From NCBI GenBank assembly GCA_009784625.1, contig WRBI01000004.1:1-64000 (forward strand): a stretch of DNA of 64,000 nt, read 5' to 3'. This document shows positions 8,830 through 17,705 of this stretch, piece after piece (the first letter of the stretch is position 1; the number at the start of each line of letters is the position of its first letter). The position numbers and the translations under genes were made by a program. Source of the stretch: Oscillospiraceae bacterium (GTDB lineage Bacteria; Bacillota; Clostridia; Oscillospirales; Ruminococcaceae). Under the pieces are notes generated by a model. That model was not told the origin of the DNA and searched no databases. It worked only from the letters and a program-made list of their open reading frames with translations.

Positions 8830-10191
8830 GTGAGCACCTCGCAGAGTTTTTACGACCGCGGTGAAATTACCGGGGCCTTGCCCTTTAGCTTAGAGGCCGA
8901 ACAGAGCGTGCTTGGCGCCGTTCTGGTCGACTCCTCTTGCCTTGCGGTGGTTTTAGACGAGCTGCGGCCATCCAATTTTTACAGAGAAGAGCACGCGAGG
9001 TTGTTCGAGATCATGATCCGCCTGTTTACCACCGGGTCGCCGATTGATTTTGTCACCGTGCTCGAAGCCGCCTGCCGGGAGGATGTCTTCCCCAGCGAGA
9101 GCGAAGCAAAGGTCTACCTGACCCAGCTGGCGCAGATTGTTCCATCCACCCGGAATATCGAGGCATATGCCAATATTGTCCGCGAAAAAAGCTATCTGCG
9201 TGCGCTTATGCAGGCGGCCGGTGAGATGGCCGAAAACGCCCGCGGTTCGGGCGAGGACGCCCAGACCATTATGGACGCCGCCGAACAACGGATTTTTGAA
9301 ATCCGCGCCGACCGCCACGCATCCAAGCTTTTGCCGATTGACGCGATCCTTTTGGATATCTACGACCGGCTACAGCGGCTGAGCGGTGAGGGCCGGGAGG
9401 ATTATCTCGGCACACCGACCGGCTTTGGCGCACTTGACCAGGTGATGACCGGGCTGAACCGCTCCGACCTCATCCTGCTGGCTGCCCGCCCGGGTATGGG
9501 CAAGACTTCATTTGCGCTCAACATCGCGACCAATGTTGCCCAAAAAACAGGCAAGCGGGTGGCGATCTTCTCACTCGAAATGAGCCGGGAACAGCTGGTT
9601 GAGCGGATTATGTCGGGGGACGCGCTGGTGGCCGGACCAAAAATGCGCGCGGGTGAGCTCTCAGCCCAGGAGTGGGTGCGCCTGGCTGCTTGCGCCCGCG
9701 AGCTGGCCAAAGCGCCGATTCTGGTGGACGATACCGCCGCCATCACAGTCCCCGAAATGAAAGCGAGACTGCGCCGGGTGCGGGATGTGGATCTGGTCAT
9801 CATCGACTATTTACAGCTGATGTCCTCCGGCTCGCGAAACGAAAACCGGGTGCAGGTGGTCAGCGAAATCACCCGCTCCCTCAAAGTCATGGCCAAAGAG
9901 ATGAATGTGCCGGTCATTGTGCTTTCCCAGCTTTCCCGCCAGCCCGAGACCCGCTCCGACCACCGGCCTATGCTCAGCGACTTGCGCGAATCCGGCTCGA
10001 TTGAACAGGACGCTGACCTTGTGCTGTTTTTGTACCGGGACGCCTACTACGACCGGGACAGCGAAGAGCAGAACATCGCCGAGTGTATTGTGGCCAAAAA
10101 CCGGCACGGCGAGACCGGAACCATCAAGCTGGTCTGGGACGGTATGCACACCCGGTTCGCCAACCTTGAGCACTACCGCGATGAGAACTAA
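8830..10191 (+). CDS. dnaB: Replicative DNA helicase DnaB (DnaC in Bacillus naming)
   Basis: The 453-residue hexameric helicase unwinds the fork. The N-terminal helical domain has SLEAEQSVLGAVLVD (residues 18-32). The RecA-like domain has Walker A ARPGMGKTS, LVIIDYLQLM, and the family's SRQPETR and DLRESGSIEQDAD segments. The start is GTG 8830, which gives the usual short N-terminal tail. The GGGA before it is unusually close, and the rest of the leader is repeat DNA, so initiation may be atypical. tilS overlaps its end. Confidence 0.95.
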   Translation: MSTSQSFYDRGEITGALPFSLEAEQSVLGAVLVDSSCLAVVLDELRPSNFYREEHARLFEIMIRLFTTGSPIDFVTVLEAACREDVFPSESEAKVYLTQLAQIVPSTRNIEAYANIVREKSYLRALMQAAGEMAENARGSGEDAQTIMDAAEQRIFEIRADRHASKLLPIDAILLDIYDRLQRLSGEGREDYLGTPTGFGALDQVMTGLNRSDLILLAARPGMGKTSFALNIATNVAQKTGKRVAIFSLEMSREQLVERIMSGDALVAGPKMRAGELSAQEWVRLAACARELAKAPILVDDTAAITVPEMKARLRRVRDVDLVIIDYLQLMSSGSRNENRVQVVSEITRSLKVMAKEMNVPVIVLSQLSRQPETRSDHRPMLSDLRESGSIEQDADLVLFLYRDAYYDRDSEEQNIAECIVAKNRHGETGTIKLVWDGMHTRFANLEHYRDEN

Positions 10192-11557
10192 GGCACTGGC
10201 CGCCGCCGCGCGGCAGCTTTCAAAGAACGACCGGGTGCTGGTTGCCTTTTCCGGGGGGGCGGATTCAGTCGTCCTCTTTCACTTTTTGTGTACCTTGCGG
10301 GATGAGTGGCGGCTTGAGATCGGCGCGCTCCACCTCAATCACAATCTACGGGGGGAAGAAAGCGATCGGGATGAAACTTTCGTCCGCGCTTTTTGCGCCG
10401 AGCGCGAGGTTCCGCTGATTGTGGAACGTGCGGACGTAAACGCGCTGGCAAAGCAAGCGGGGAAGAGTATCGAGCAATGCGGCCGGGATGTGCGCTACGA
10501 CTTTTTTGCGCGCGAAGCCGAAAAGACCGCGGCCAAAGTCGCGCTGGCACACACGGCCAGCGACAACGCCGAAACCCTGCTCATCAACTTAATTCGCGGC
10601 AGTGCCTTGCGTGGATTTTGCGGAATCCCGCCGGTGCGCGGGTTTTATATCCGCCCGCTGATCGACTGTACCCGCGATGAAGTCGAAACTTACTGCCGCG
10701 AAAACAATCTGAGCTGGGTTGAGGATTCAACCAACCGCTCAGATGAATACACCCGCAACCGAATCCGGCTACAGGTACTGCCGCTGCTCAAAGCCGAAAA
10801 CCCGCGCCTGCTTGAAAAGATCACCGACCTGACCAGCGCACTGCGGGAGGACGCCGACTACCTTGACTTTTTGGCGCGGCAGGCACTAGGCGGCCTCGTC
10901 TGCCCAAACGGGCGGCTGGAAAGAACCGGTTTTTTGGCTTTGCCCGGCCCGCTGCAAGGCCGGGTGCTGACGGAATTGATCAAAAGCCGCGATGGCTCAA
11001 TCGGGCGCGCGGTGATTGAGGATATTAAAACCAGAATCATCGCGGGCAGCGGCGGAATACAGCTGGCGGCCGACCTCTTTTTTGAATGTGATGCAATCGG
11101 GTTTTCGATCGCGCCGCCAGCCAAAGATTACCTTTATTTCGAACAGCCGGTAGACCGCACAGCTTTAGAAGCCGGACAGATTGTGATTGGCGGTTTGGCC
11201 GGAAAGACGGCCACCCTCTGCCTGGATACTGCCGACCGGCTAAAAAAAAGTTCCAAAGTTCAAAAAAAAGACTTAAACTATTGCCTCGATTATGATAGAA
11301 TAGGGGATGTTGTATCTTTGCGCGGGCGAATAGCCGGGGATAAACTGGCGATTCCGGGCAGGGGATGCCGCAAAACCCTCAAGAACCTTTTTCAGGAAAG
11401 CAATGTCAAAAGTTGCGCGCGCGCCGGTAAAGTCATTCTGGCCGACGCGGACGGACCGCTCTGGGTTGAGGGTTTAGGCCCGGACGAGCGGGCGGCGGTG
11501 AATATACACACGACGAAAATCTTAATGATACAGGTGACAGCGGAGGAAAAGCCATGA
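10181..11557 (+). CDS. tilS: tRNA(Ile)-lysidine synthase
   Basis: The 458-residue enzyme modifies C34 of the tRNA-Ile CAU anticodon to lysidine using ATP. The PP-loop is VAFSGGADSVVLFH (residues 22-35). The middle has the RRGxRG-like and NRSDEYTRNRIR segments of TilS, and the C-terminal part has the substrate-binding domain. The frame continues far upstream inside dnaB, but ATG 10181 sits at the right place and overlaps the dnaB stop by 11 bases, implying translational coupling. It also overlaps hpt by four bases. Confidence 0.94.
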   Translation: MRTKALAAAARQLSKNDRVLVAFSGGADSVVLFHFLCTLRDEWRLEIGALHLNHNLRGEESDRDETFVRAFCAEREVPLIVERADVNALAKQAGKSIEQCGRDVRYDFFAREAEKTAAKVALAHTASDNAETLLINLIRGSALRGFCGIPPVRGFYIRPLIDCTRDEVETYCRENNLSWVEDSTNRSDEYTRNRIRLQVLPLLKAENPRLLEKITDLTSALREDADYLDFLARQALGGLVCPNGRLERTGFLALPGPLQGRVLTELIKSRDGSIGRAVIEDIKTRIIAGSGGIQLAADLFFECDAIGFSIAPPAKDYLYFEQPVDRTALEAGQIVIGGLAGKTATLCLDTADRLKKSSKVQKKDLNYCLDYDRIGDVVSLRGRIAGDKLAIPGRGCRKTLKNLFQESNVKSCARAGKVILADADGPLWVEGLGPDERAAVNIHTTKILMIQVTAEEKP

Positions 11558-12096
11558 ATCAGGATATCGCCGAAATTCTTTTGAGCGAGCGGCAAATTGC
11601 GGACAAGGTCGCCGAATTGGGTGAGCAAATCAGCCGGGATTACGCGGACAAAAAGCTTTTGATGGTCAGTGTACTCAAAGGTTCGGTCGTTTTTATGGCC
11701 GACCTTATGCGGGCGGTGACAATCCCGATGGGCATCGATTTTATGTCGGTTTCAAGCTACGGCCACGGTGTAAAAACAAGCGGCGTGGTTAAAATACTCA
11801 AAGACTTGGATCATCCGATCGCGGGCTATGACCTGTTGATCGTTGAGGATATATTGGACAGCGGGCTGACACTGAGCTATCTTTCCGAGCTTTTGCGGGC
11901 TAGGGAGCCGAAAAGCATCAAGCTGGTCACCCTGCTCGACAAGCCGGATCGCCGCCAGGTGGATGTAAAGGCCGATTACATCGGCTTTAAAATCCCCGAT
12001 CAATTTGTGGTCGGCTACGGGTTGGACTACAACGAGCGCTACCGCAACCTGCCCTACGTGGGCGTTTTAAAGCCGTCGGTCTACGACGGGAAGTAA
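11554..12096 (+). CDS. hpt: Hypoxanthine phosphoribosyltransferase
   Basis: The 180-residue purine salvage enzyme makes IMP or GMP from the free base and PRPP. The PRPP-binding motif is LLIVEDILDSGLTLSYL (residues about 90-106), and the N-terminal part has LLMVSVLKGSVVFMADL, where the PPi loop lies. The start codon overlaps the tilS stop (ATGA). The tilS-hpt-ftsH order is widespread in Bacillota and supports the call. Confidence 0.96.
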   Translation: MNQDIAEILLSERQIADKVAELGEQISRDYADKKLLMVSVLKGSVVFMADLMRAVTIPMGIDFMSVSSYGHGVKTSGVVKILKDLDHPIAGYDLLIVEDILDSGLTLSYLSELLRAREPKSIKLVTLLDKPDRRQVDVKADYIGFKIPDQFVVGYGLDYNERYRNLPYVGVLKPSVYDGK

Positions 12097-12150
12097 AGAC
12101 AAGCAAGGACGGGGCGGACAGACGCACCCGTCAAAAAGGAGTGAAAGCTT

Positions 12151-14097
12151 TTGCCAAGACGTTCAAGGGGTGTGGGGATTTATCTGGCGCTGCTGCTGGC
12201 CCTGATGCTTCTGTTCATGACCACATTTAACAACCAGACACCTACCTCTGAGTTTCGATATTACGAAATCATAGCCAAGTTTCAGCAAAACCGGGTTGAT
12301 TACTTTGTCTTTGACCTGGGCAGCGGGGAGCTGGAAATCACCCATATGGACGGCGAGGTGCTGGCCGATCCGATCCGGTATCGGGCGCCCTCTGTCGGCA
12401 AATTCTTAAACGACACCACACCGTATATCCTGGCTCACAACGAGGCAAACCCCGACAGCATCGTGAGCGGCGACTACATCCCGCAGCAGGAAATGCCCTG
12501 GTGGGTGACCCTTTTGCCCACACTGCTGCTGGTTGGGCTGATGGTCGTCTTCTGGGTATTTATGATGCGCCAAACCCGCGGGGGCGGCAATGTTTCGGGC
12601 TTTGGCAAAGCCAAGGCGAAGTCGGCGTCTGACGGGCGAAAGGTGACTTTTAACGACGTAGCCGGCGCGGACGAAGAAAAAGAAGAGCTGGTCGAGATTG
12701 TCGAATTTCTCAAGAGTCCGGCCAAGTTCAGTGCGCTCGGTGCGCGGATCCCCCGCGGCGTATTGCTGATGGGTCCGCCCGGTACCGGTAAAACCCTGTT
12801 GGCCAGGGCGGTTGCCGGTGAGGCCGAAGTGCAGTTCTTCTCGATTTCGGGCTCAGACTTTGTTGAGATGTTTGTCGGCGTGGGCGCAAGCCGTGTCCGC
12901 GACCTGTTTGACCAGGCCAAAAAGAACGCGCCCAGCGTTATCTTTATCGATGAGATCGACGCGGTCGGCCGCCAGCGCGGCGCCGGTCTGGGCGGCGGCC
13001 ACGACGAGCGCGAACAGACCCTCAACCAGCTGTTGGTCGAGATGGACGGTTTTGCCGCGAACTCAGGCGTCATTGTGATGGCGGCCACCAACCGGCGGGA
13101 TATCTTAGACCCCGCGCTTATGCGCCCCGGCCGCTTTGACCGCCAGATCACCGTAAATCAGCCGGATATCAAGGGCCGGGAAGAAATCCTGAAAGTACAC
13201 GCGCGCAACAAGCCGATCGCCCCGGATGTCAATTTGCGGACAATCGCCGGCACGACCGTTGGCTTTACCGGCGCCGACCTCGAAAACCTGCTCAACGAAG
13301 CCGCCTTGCTTTCCGCGCGGAAAAACCTCAAGGCCATCACCATGCAGGAAATCCAGGACGCGACCATCAAAGTGATTGCCGGGCCGGAAAAACGCAGTCA
13401 GGTAGTCACCGAAAAAGACAAGCGCCTGACCGCTTACCATGAGGCCGGTCACGCCATTTGCACATTCTACTGCTCCACGCAGGATCCGGTTCACCAGGTC
13501 AGCATCATTCCGCGCGGGATGACCGGCGGGTACACCATGTCCCTGCCGCAAGAAGACCGCAATTACGTCACAAAAACCCGGATGTTCGAGAACATCGTGG
13601 TATTTATGGGCGGGCGTGTGGCCGAACAGCTTGTGCTGGACGACATTTCGACCGGGGCTTCCAACGACCTTGAGCGGGCCAGTAAACTGGCGCGGGCCAT
13701 GGTCACCCGGTTTGGGTTTTCGTCCAAGCTTGGGCCGGTTGTCTATAACCAGGACCCCAATCAGGTCTTTCTTGGCCGCGACTACACCGCAGGCAGCACC
13801 GTTTCTGAGGCGGTGGCCTCTGAGATCGACCGCGAGGTGCGCGACACGATTGAGCGGGCTTACAGCCAGTCAACCGATATCCTCAACGAGCATATGGATC
13901 AGCTGCATCTGGTCACCAAACATCTGCTTGAACATGAAACCCTGAGCGGCGAGGATTTCGCTAAAATCATGGGCGCACCTGTGCCGGAAGGCGTCAAGAA
14001 GAGCAAGAACAGTGAGCTTAAATTTGACGACACCGATTTTGCGCCCCCGCCACAATGGGATGTGCTGATCGGCGACGACCACCCAGAGGACAAATAA
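12151..14097 (+). CDS. ftsH: ATP-dependent zinc metalloprotease FtsH
   Basis: The 648-residue membrane-anchored AAA+ protease degrades misfolded membrane proteins and regulators. Two membrane helices (about 7-25 and 113-134) flank a small extracellular domain. The AAA domain has GPPGTGKT, the pore motif [13 protein letters not shown], Walker B VIFIDEID and the SRH region. The zinc site is HEAGH, with the third ligand in the DLERAS region. The C-terminal tail is acidic. The start is TTG 12151, seven bases after AAGGAG. Confidence 0.97.
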   Translation: MPRRSRGVGIYLALLLALMLLFMTTFNNQTPTSEFRYYEIIAKFQQNRVDYFVFDLGSGELEITHMDGEVLADPIRYRAPSVGKFLNDTTPYILAHNEANPDSIVSGDYIPQQEMPWWVTLLPTLLLVGLMVVFWVFMMRQTRGGGNVSGFGKAKAKSASDGRKVTFNDVAGADEEKEELVEIVEFLKSPAKFSALGARIPRGVLLMGPPGTGKTLLARAVAGEAEVQFFSISGSDFVEMFVGVGASRVRDLFDQAKKNAPSVIFIDEIDAVGRQRGAGLGGGHDEREQTLNQLLVEMDGFAANSGVIVMAATNRRDILDPALMRPGRFDRQITVNQPDIKGREEILKVHARNKPIAPDVNLRTIAGTTVGFTGADLENLLNEAALLSARKNLKAITMQEIQDATIKVIAGPEKRSQVVTEKDKRLTAYHEAGHAICTFYCSTQDPVHQVSIIPRGMTGGYTMSLPQEDRNYVTKTRMFENIVVFMGGRVAEQLVLDDISTGASNDLERASKLARAMVTRFGFSSKLGPVVYNQDPNQVFLGRDYTAGSTVSEAVASEIDREVRDTIERAYSQSTDILNEHMDQLHLVTKHLLEHETLSGEDFAKIMGAPVPEGVKKSKNSELKFDDTDFAPPPQWDVLIGDDHPEDK

Positions 14098-14130
14098 ACT
14101 TAGTGAGGACACGGAAAGGCAGGCGAACAA

Positions 14131-14448
14131 ATGATTCACGAACTGCGTATTTATCACCTTTACCCCGGCCGGACACAGGCCATCCTCAAGCGCTTTGATG
14201 AACGGATGTTCGCTTTCCTCAAAAAGCACGGGGTCAAGGTAATCGATTTTTACACAGACGGGGATGGCAAAGACACCATCTACTACATCTGCGAGTTCGA
14301 TAGTATCGAGGCCAAAGACGCGGCCTGGCAGGCGGCGTACAACGACCCGGAACTTATGGAGATCAAAGAAATCTACGACGTGGACGGCGAGATTCTCAAA
14401 AGCTTCGAGAGCTATACACTGACCCGCAACGACTTCTTTAAACGCTAA
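14131..14448 (+). CDS. NIPSNAP family protein
   Basis: This 105-residue protein is one ferredoxin-like alpha-beta domain. The opening HELRIYHLYPGR and the middle segments HGVKVIDFYTD and AWQAAYNDPELM are typical of the NIPSNAP family. Bacterial members are small cytoplasmic proteins of unknown activity. It follows ftsH by 33 bp and could be the last gene of that run. Confidence 0.8.
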   Translation: MIHELRIYHLYPGRTQAILKRFDERMFAFLKKHGVKVIDFYTDGDGKDTIYYICEFDSIEAKDAAWQAAYNDPELMEIKEIYDVDGEILKSFESYTLTRNDFFKR

Positions 14449-14452
14449 ACAA

Positions 14453-14489
14453 AAAGCGGATGTTTTTGCTTTCGGGCGACATCCGCTTT
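14453..14489 (+). terminator. Weak terminator-like hairpin
   Basis: AAAGCGGATGT (14453-14463) pairs with ACATCCGCTTT (14479-14489). A clear T run is lacking, so termination would be weak or the hairpin may protect the 3' end. Confidence 0.5.
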
Positions 14490-14506
14490 GCTGTGCATAA
14501 AGTTTC

Positions 14507-14559
14507 TTGACAGGTGCTCAAGCTTTCTGTAATGTTTCCCGCGAGTTCCCGGTTATACT
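14507..14559 (+). promoter_or_regulatory. Promoter region of the repeat lipoprotein gene
   Basis: TTGACA (14507-14512) stands 17 bp before TAATGT (14530-14535). A second -10-like TATACT lies at 14554-14559. Either could serve the gene at 14593. Confidence 0.5.
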
Positions 14560-14592
14560 ATCAGAAAAGACAAACATACAAGGAGCATTATT

Positions 14593-14961
14593 ATGAAAAA
14601 GATTACACGAAAACTTGCGATTCTGCTGGCCATAGCTCTGCTCACCCTGACCGCCTGTGAACGGCTTACCCCGCCCGAAACGGAGGAAGAAGCGCCCGAC
14701 CAGTCCCAGAGCGCGCCGGCCGCCCCTGTGCCGCCGGTCACCTTGCCAGAAACCATTGAACCGGAATACGAGACCCCGGTCACTTTGCCCGGCGAGGTCG
14801 AGCCGGAATTCGAGACCCCGGTCACTCTGCCCGAAACCGTTTTCCCTGTGCCGCCGATCGGTGAGATTGACCCGGAATACGAGACTCCGGTCACCCTGCC
14901 CGATACCATCGAGCCGGAATACGCAACCCCCGTTCCCCTGCCGGAAACGATAACCCCCTAG
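14593..14961 (+). CDS. Small lipoprotein with proline-rich acidic repeats
   Basis: This 122-residue protein begins with a signal peptide and the lipobox LTAC (cysteine at about residue 21). After a short acidic linker come five degenerate units of about 15 residues with the pattern TPVTLPxTIEPEYE, rich in Pro, Glu and Thr, up to the C-terminus. There is no globular domain. It is probably a stiff extended stalk or wall spacer on the outer face of the membrane; the function is unknown. AAGGAG precedes the ATG. The last base of its TAG stop is the first base of a terminal-inverted-repeat element. Confidence 0.7.
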   Translation: MKKITRKLAILLAIALLTLTACERLTPPETEEEAPDQSQSAPAAPVPPVTLPETIEPEYETPVTLPGEVEPEFETPVTLPETVFPVPPIGEIDPEYETPVTLPDTIEPEYATPVPLPETITP

Positions 14962-15121
14962 GGCCTGTTGACATAAAGCTAACGGCCCGTATTTTTGGCG
15001 ATTTTAATGCCTTTCTGCGTTGTCGTCAATCGGAATACATCTAGTATTCCTCAATCCTCCGCCTTGAAATGCACTCAAAATCGCTCAAAAATCCGTGCAT
15101 TCCATTTATGTCAACAGACCC
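14961..15121. mobile_element. MITE-like element B (161 bp) with terminal inverted repeats
   Basis: GGGCCTGTTGACATAAA (14961-14977) is matched by TTTATGTCAACAGACCC (15105-15121), with one mismatched pair. The element is flanked by TA on both sides and has no coding capacity. Its ends resemble those of the elements at 24231 and 38895. Confidence 0.65.
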
Positions 15122-15136
15122 TAAGAACCTGTATTC

Positions 15137-15177
15137 ACAAACAAAAACACCGCCATCTCGGCGGTGTTTTTGTTTGT
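15137..15177 (-). terminator. Bidirectional rho-independent terminator
   Basis: ACAAACAAAAACACCGCC (15137-15154) pairs perfectly with its complement at 15160-15177 over a five-base loop, with T runs in both directions. It ends rnj, whose stop codon is 3 bp away. Confidence 0.85.
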
Positions 15178-15179
15178 AC

Positions 15180-17195
15180 TTAATCTACTTCCTGTATAAC
15201 CGGCAGGATCATCGGGTTGCGCTTGGTCATCTGCCAGAAATAATCGCCCAGATCATCCCGCACTTGCTGCTTTAAGAAGTTCCACTCGCGGGTGCGGTTT
15301 TTGATCGAGCGCTCGATCGAATCCCGCGCGATGGTTCGTGCCCGGCCGATCATATCCTCCGATTCGCGGACATATACAAACCCGCGGGAGACGATGTCCG
15401 GCCCGGACAAAATCTCGCCGGTCTCGCCGTTTACCGTGGTGACCACCACGATCAGGCCGTCTTGGGCCAGATGTTTGCGGTCGCGCAGCACAACACTGCC
15501 CACGTCCCCGACCCCAAGACCGTCCACCAGAACTTTCCCGGCCGGGACGGTGTCTACAATCCCGATGCTGTCCTCGGTGATCTCAACCACTTTGCCGATA
15601 TCGGTTATCAGCACGCGAGAGGGTTCGATCCCCATTGAGATCGCGGTTTCGGCGTGTTTTTTAAGGTGTTTGTACTCGCCATGCACAGGCATGAAGAACT
15701 TGGGCTTGGTCAGCGCGAGGATGGTTTTTTGCTCGTCCTGACAAGCATGGCCGGAAACGTGTATGTCGAACATCTTTTCGTAAACCACCGTCGCCCCCGA
15801 TTTGAGCAGTTCGTTGATGACTTTGGTCACCAGCTTTTCGTTGCCGGGGATGGGGCTGGCCGAGAGGATGATGCAGTCACTTGGGCCGACCGTGACCTTG
15901 CGGTGGTCGCCCATCGCCATCCGGGTGAGCGCGCTCATCGGTTCGCCCTGGCTGCCGGTTGTGAGGATGACGATCTTTTCAAGCGGATATTTTCCGCAGG
16001 CGTCCACGTCGATCAAAATCCCGGACGGGATCTCCAGATAACCCAGCTCAAGCGCCTTGGCCACCACGTTGGCCATGCTTCGGCCCTGAACGGCTACCTT
16101 GCGGCCATATTTTGCGGCTGCGTCCACAATCTGTTGTACCCGGTGTACGTTGGACGAGAATGTCGCGACCAGAATCCGCTTGTTTGTGTTGCCGGCGAAA
16201 ATCTTGTCAAGGCTGTCCCCGACTGTTCGCTCACTTTGGGTGCTGCCCGCCCGCTCCGAGTTGGTCGAGTCGGAAAAGAGCGCGAGAACCCCCTTGCTGC
16301 CCAGTTCCCCGAACCGCGCGAGGTTGATGATCTCGCCGCCGATGGGGGTAAAGTCGATTTTAAAGTCGCCGGTGTGAACCAGAACGCCGGCCGGTGTGTG
16401 CAAAGCCAGCGCGCACGCGTCGGGAATCGAGTGGTTGACCGCGATGTACTCGACTTTGTTTTGCGTAAGCTCAATGACGTCACCCGGCTTGACTACGTGC
16501 AAGCTGACCTTGCCGAGCAGCCCGGCCTCTTTGAGTTTGTTTTCAATCAGACCGATGGTCAGCTTTGCGCCGTAAACCGGCACGTTCAGATGCTTGAGCA
16601 GATAGGGCAGCGCGCCGATGTGGTCCTCATGTCCGTGTGTGATAAAGATGCCCTTGATCGCGTCCCGCTTTTCAAGCAGGTAAGTGAATTCAGGAATGAC
16701 CAGATCAACCCCCGGCATACTCTCATCCGGGAAGGTCAGCCCGCAGTCGATGATCATGCTCTCGCCCGCCGATTCTATAACGGTCAGGTTTTTGCCGACT
16801 TCACCCAGTCCGCCCAGCGCGATCACCCGCACAGACGGCAATTTGCGCTTCGGCGGTCTGCCCGGCCCCCGGCCCCGACCCTTGGGCTGTTGGGCGGTTT
16901 GATTTTGGCTTTGCTGTACCGCTTCGCCGGCCGGTTTTTCGGCCGGCGGCCTGCCACGGCCTCTGCGAGGCTGCTCGGGGTGCTGCTGCTGCGGCTGCCC
17001 GGCTTGCTGTCCTGTTTTCGGTTTGCGTCCGCGCTTTTGCGGCTCTTTCGCCGCGTTTTTAGGCGGCTGGCCTGCTGCGGCTGCAGGCTCGGATTTTGCC
17101 CGTCCCTGACCGGGTGGGCGTCCGGGTCCCCGACGCTGGCTCCGTTCCTGTTCTTGCCCCGGCGCGGGAATTTTGTCTTTTGGTTGCTTTGGCAC
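15180..17195 (-). CDS. rnj: Ribonuclease J with AT-hook-like N-terminal extension
   Basis: The 671-residue enzyme is a metallo-beta-lactamase-fold 5'-3' exonuclease and endonuclease central to mRNA decay. The catalytic core starts near residue 121 (SVRVIALGG), has the zinc motif HGHEDH, and carries the beta-CASP and C-terminal domains. The first 120 residues are disordered, rich in Pro, Gln, Lys and Arg, and hold four AT-hook-like patches: RRGPGRPPG (21-29), KRGRKPK (54-60), RRGRGRPP (77-84) and GRGRGPGRPPKRK (106-118). GTG 17195 with GGAGGT six bases upstream is the best start, although the frame is open 23 codons further. A strong promoter at 17586-17614 implies a leader of about 385 nt. 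Confidence 0.92.
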   Translation of the reverse strand: MPKQPKDKIPAPGQEQERSQRRGPGRPPGQGRAKSEPAAAAGQPPKNAAKEPQKRGRKPKTGQQAGQPQQQHPEQPRRGRGRPPAEKPAGEAVQQSQNQTAQQPKGRGRGPGRPPKRKLPSVRVIALGGLGEVGKNLTVIESAGESMIIDCGLTFPDESMPGVDLVIPEFTYLLEKRDAIKGIFITHGHEDHIGALPYLLKHLNVPVYGAKLTIGLIENKLKEAGLLGKVSLHVVKPGDVIELTQNKVEYIAVNHSIPDACALALHTPAGVLVHTGDFKIDFTPIGGEIINLARFGELGSKGVLALFSDSTNSERAGSTQSERTVGDSLDKIFAGNTNKRILVATFSSNVHRVQQIVDAAAKYGRKVAVQGRSMANVVAKALELGYLEIPSGILIDVDACGKYPLEKIVILTTGSQGEPMSALTRMAMGDHRKVTVGPSDCIILSASPIPGNEKLVTKVINELLKSGATVVYEKMFDIHVSGHACQDEQKTILALTKPKFFMPVHGEYKHLKKHAETAISMGIEPSRVLITDIGKVVEITEDSIGIVDTVPAGKVLVDGLGVGDVGSVVLRDRKHLAQDGLIVVVTTVNGETGEILSGPDIVSRGFVYVRESEDMIGRARTIARDSIERSIKNRTREWNFLKQQVRDDLGDYFWQMTKRNPMILPVIQEVD

Positions 17196-17585
17196 TACAA
17201 TACCTCCGTAAAATGATGTAAAACCAGTCGTTACACAGGAAGAAAGCACCCTGGCTCCCGTCAAGCGGGCGGGCGGTCTCCCTGAAATAGTCGCGTTGAT
17301 TGACTATTATATGCAGATTTTCTGGCGAGTCTCTTGACCGCCGGCCTGATAATTGCCCGCGTTATTTAATGTCATGCGTAAAAAAATTAAGCCGGGCAAC
17401 GAAAAAAAGCCGATCAGCGGCGGTGTTCGAGACTTGCACTTTCAACCGTACATGTTTTGGGCGGCCAAACGGCGGCGGGAAACGGCAAGCGTTTCCGGCG
17501 GTCCCGCGCTGTGCAAAAGCTTCGCGGCGAGAAAATTCTGCCCGCAACATCGTAGTATGTGGCGAAAAATCCACATGATTTATTT
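17196..17585 (-). other. Long structured leader of rnj or an independent small RNA
   Basis: No gene fits in this stretch. Read on the minus strand downstream of a consensus promoter it folds into several hairpins: TGTGG/CCACA, a perfect 7-bp GGAAACG-CTTGC-CGTTTCC, and TTTGG/CCAAA. GCCG-CTGAT-CGGC followed by seven Ts (near 17405-17424) looks like a short terminator. It is either the rnj 5' untranslated region or a separate RNA of about 170 nt. I could not match it to 6S, SRP, RNase P or tmRNA. Confidence 0.45.
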
Positions 17586-17614
17586 ATTTTATACTGTCCA
17601 CGCATATTTGTCAA
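17586..17614 (-). promoter_or_regulatory. Strong promoter upstream of the rnj leader
   Basis: On the minus strand, TTGACA (17609-17614), a 17-bp spacer and TAAAAT (17586-17591). The start site would be near 17579. Confidence 0.7.
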
Positions 17615-17705
17615 GTTATGGTTTTTACAATTTGTGATTTCGCTGTCTGTTTTTGCGGATCGTATATACACAAGGCGTACACAGCGATATAAACTATGCT
17701 TGTTA

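Noticed and set aside
15654..17216. A 520-codon frame antisense to rnj
   Set aside because: It mirrors the codon structure of the real rnj gene in GC-rich DNA and encodes no recognisable domain.
17395..17580. 6S RNA, SRP RNA or RNase P RNA upstream of rnj
   Set aside because: The conserved core motifs of those RNAs were not found. It is left as an unassigned leader or RNA.
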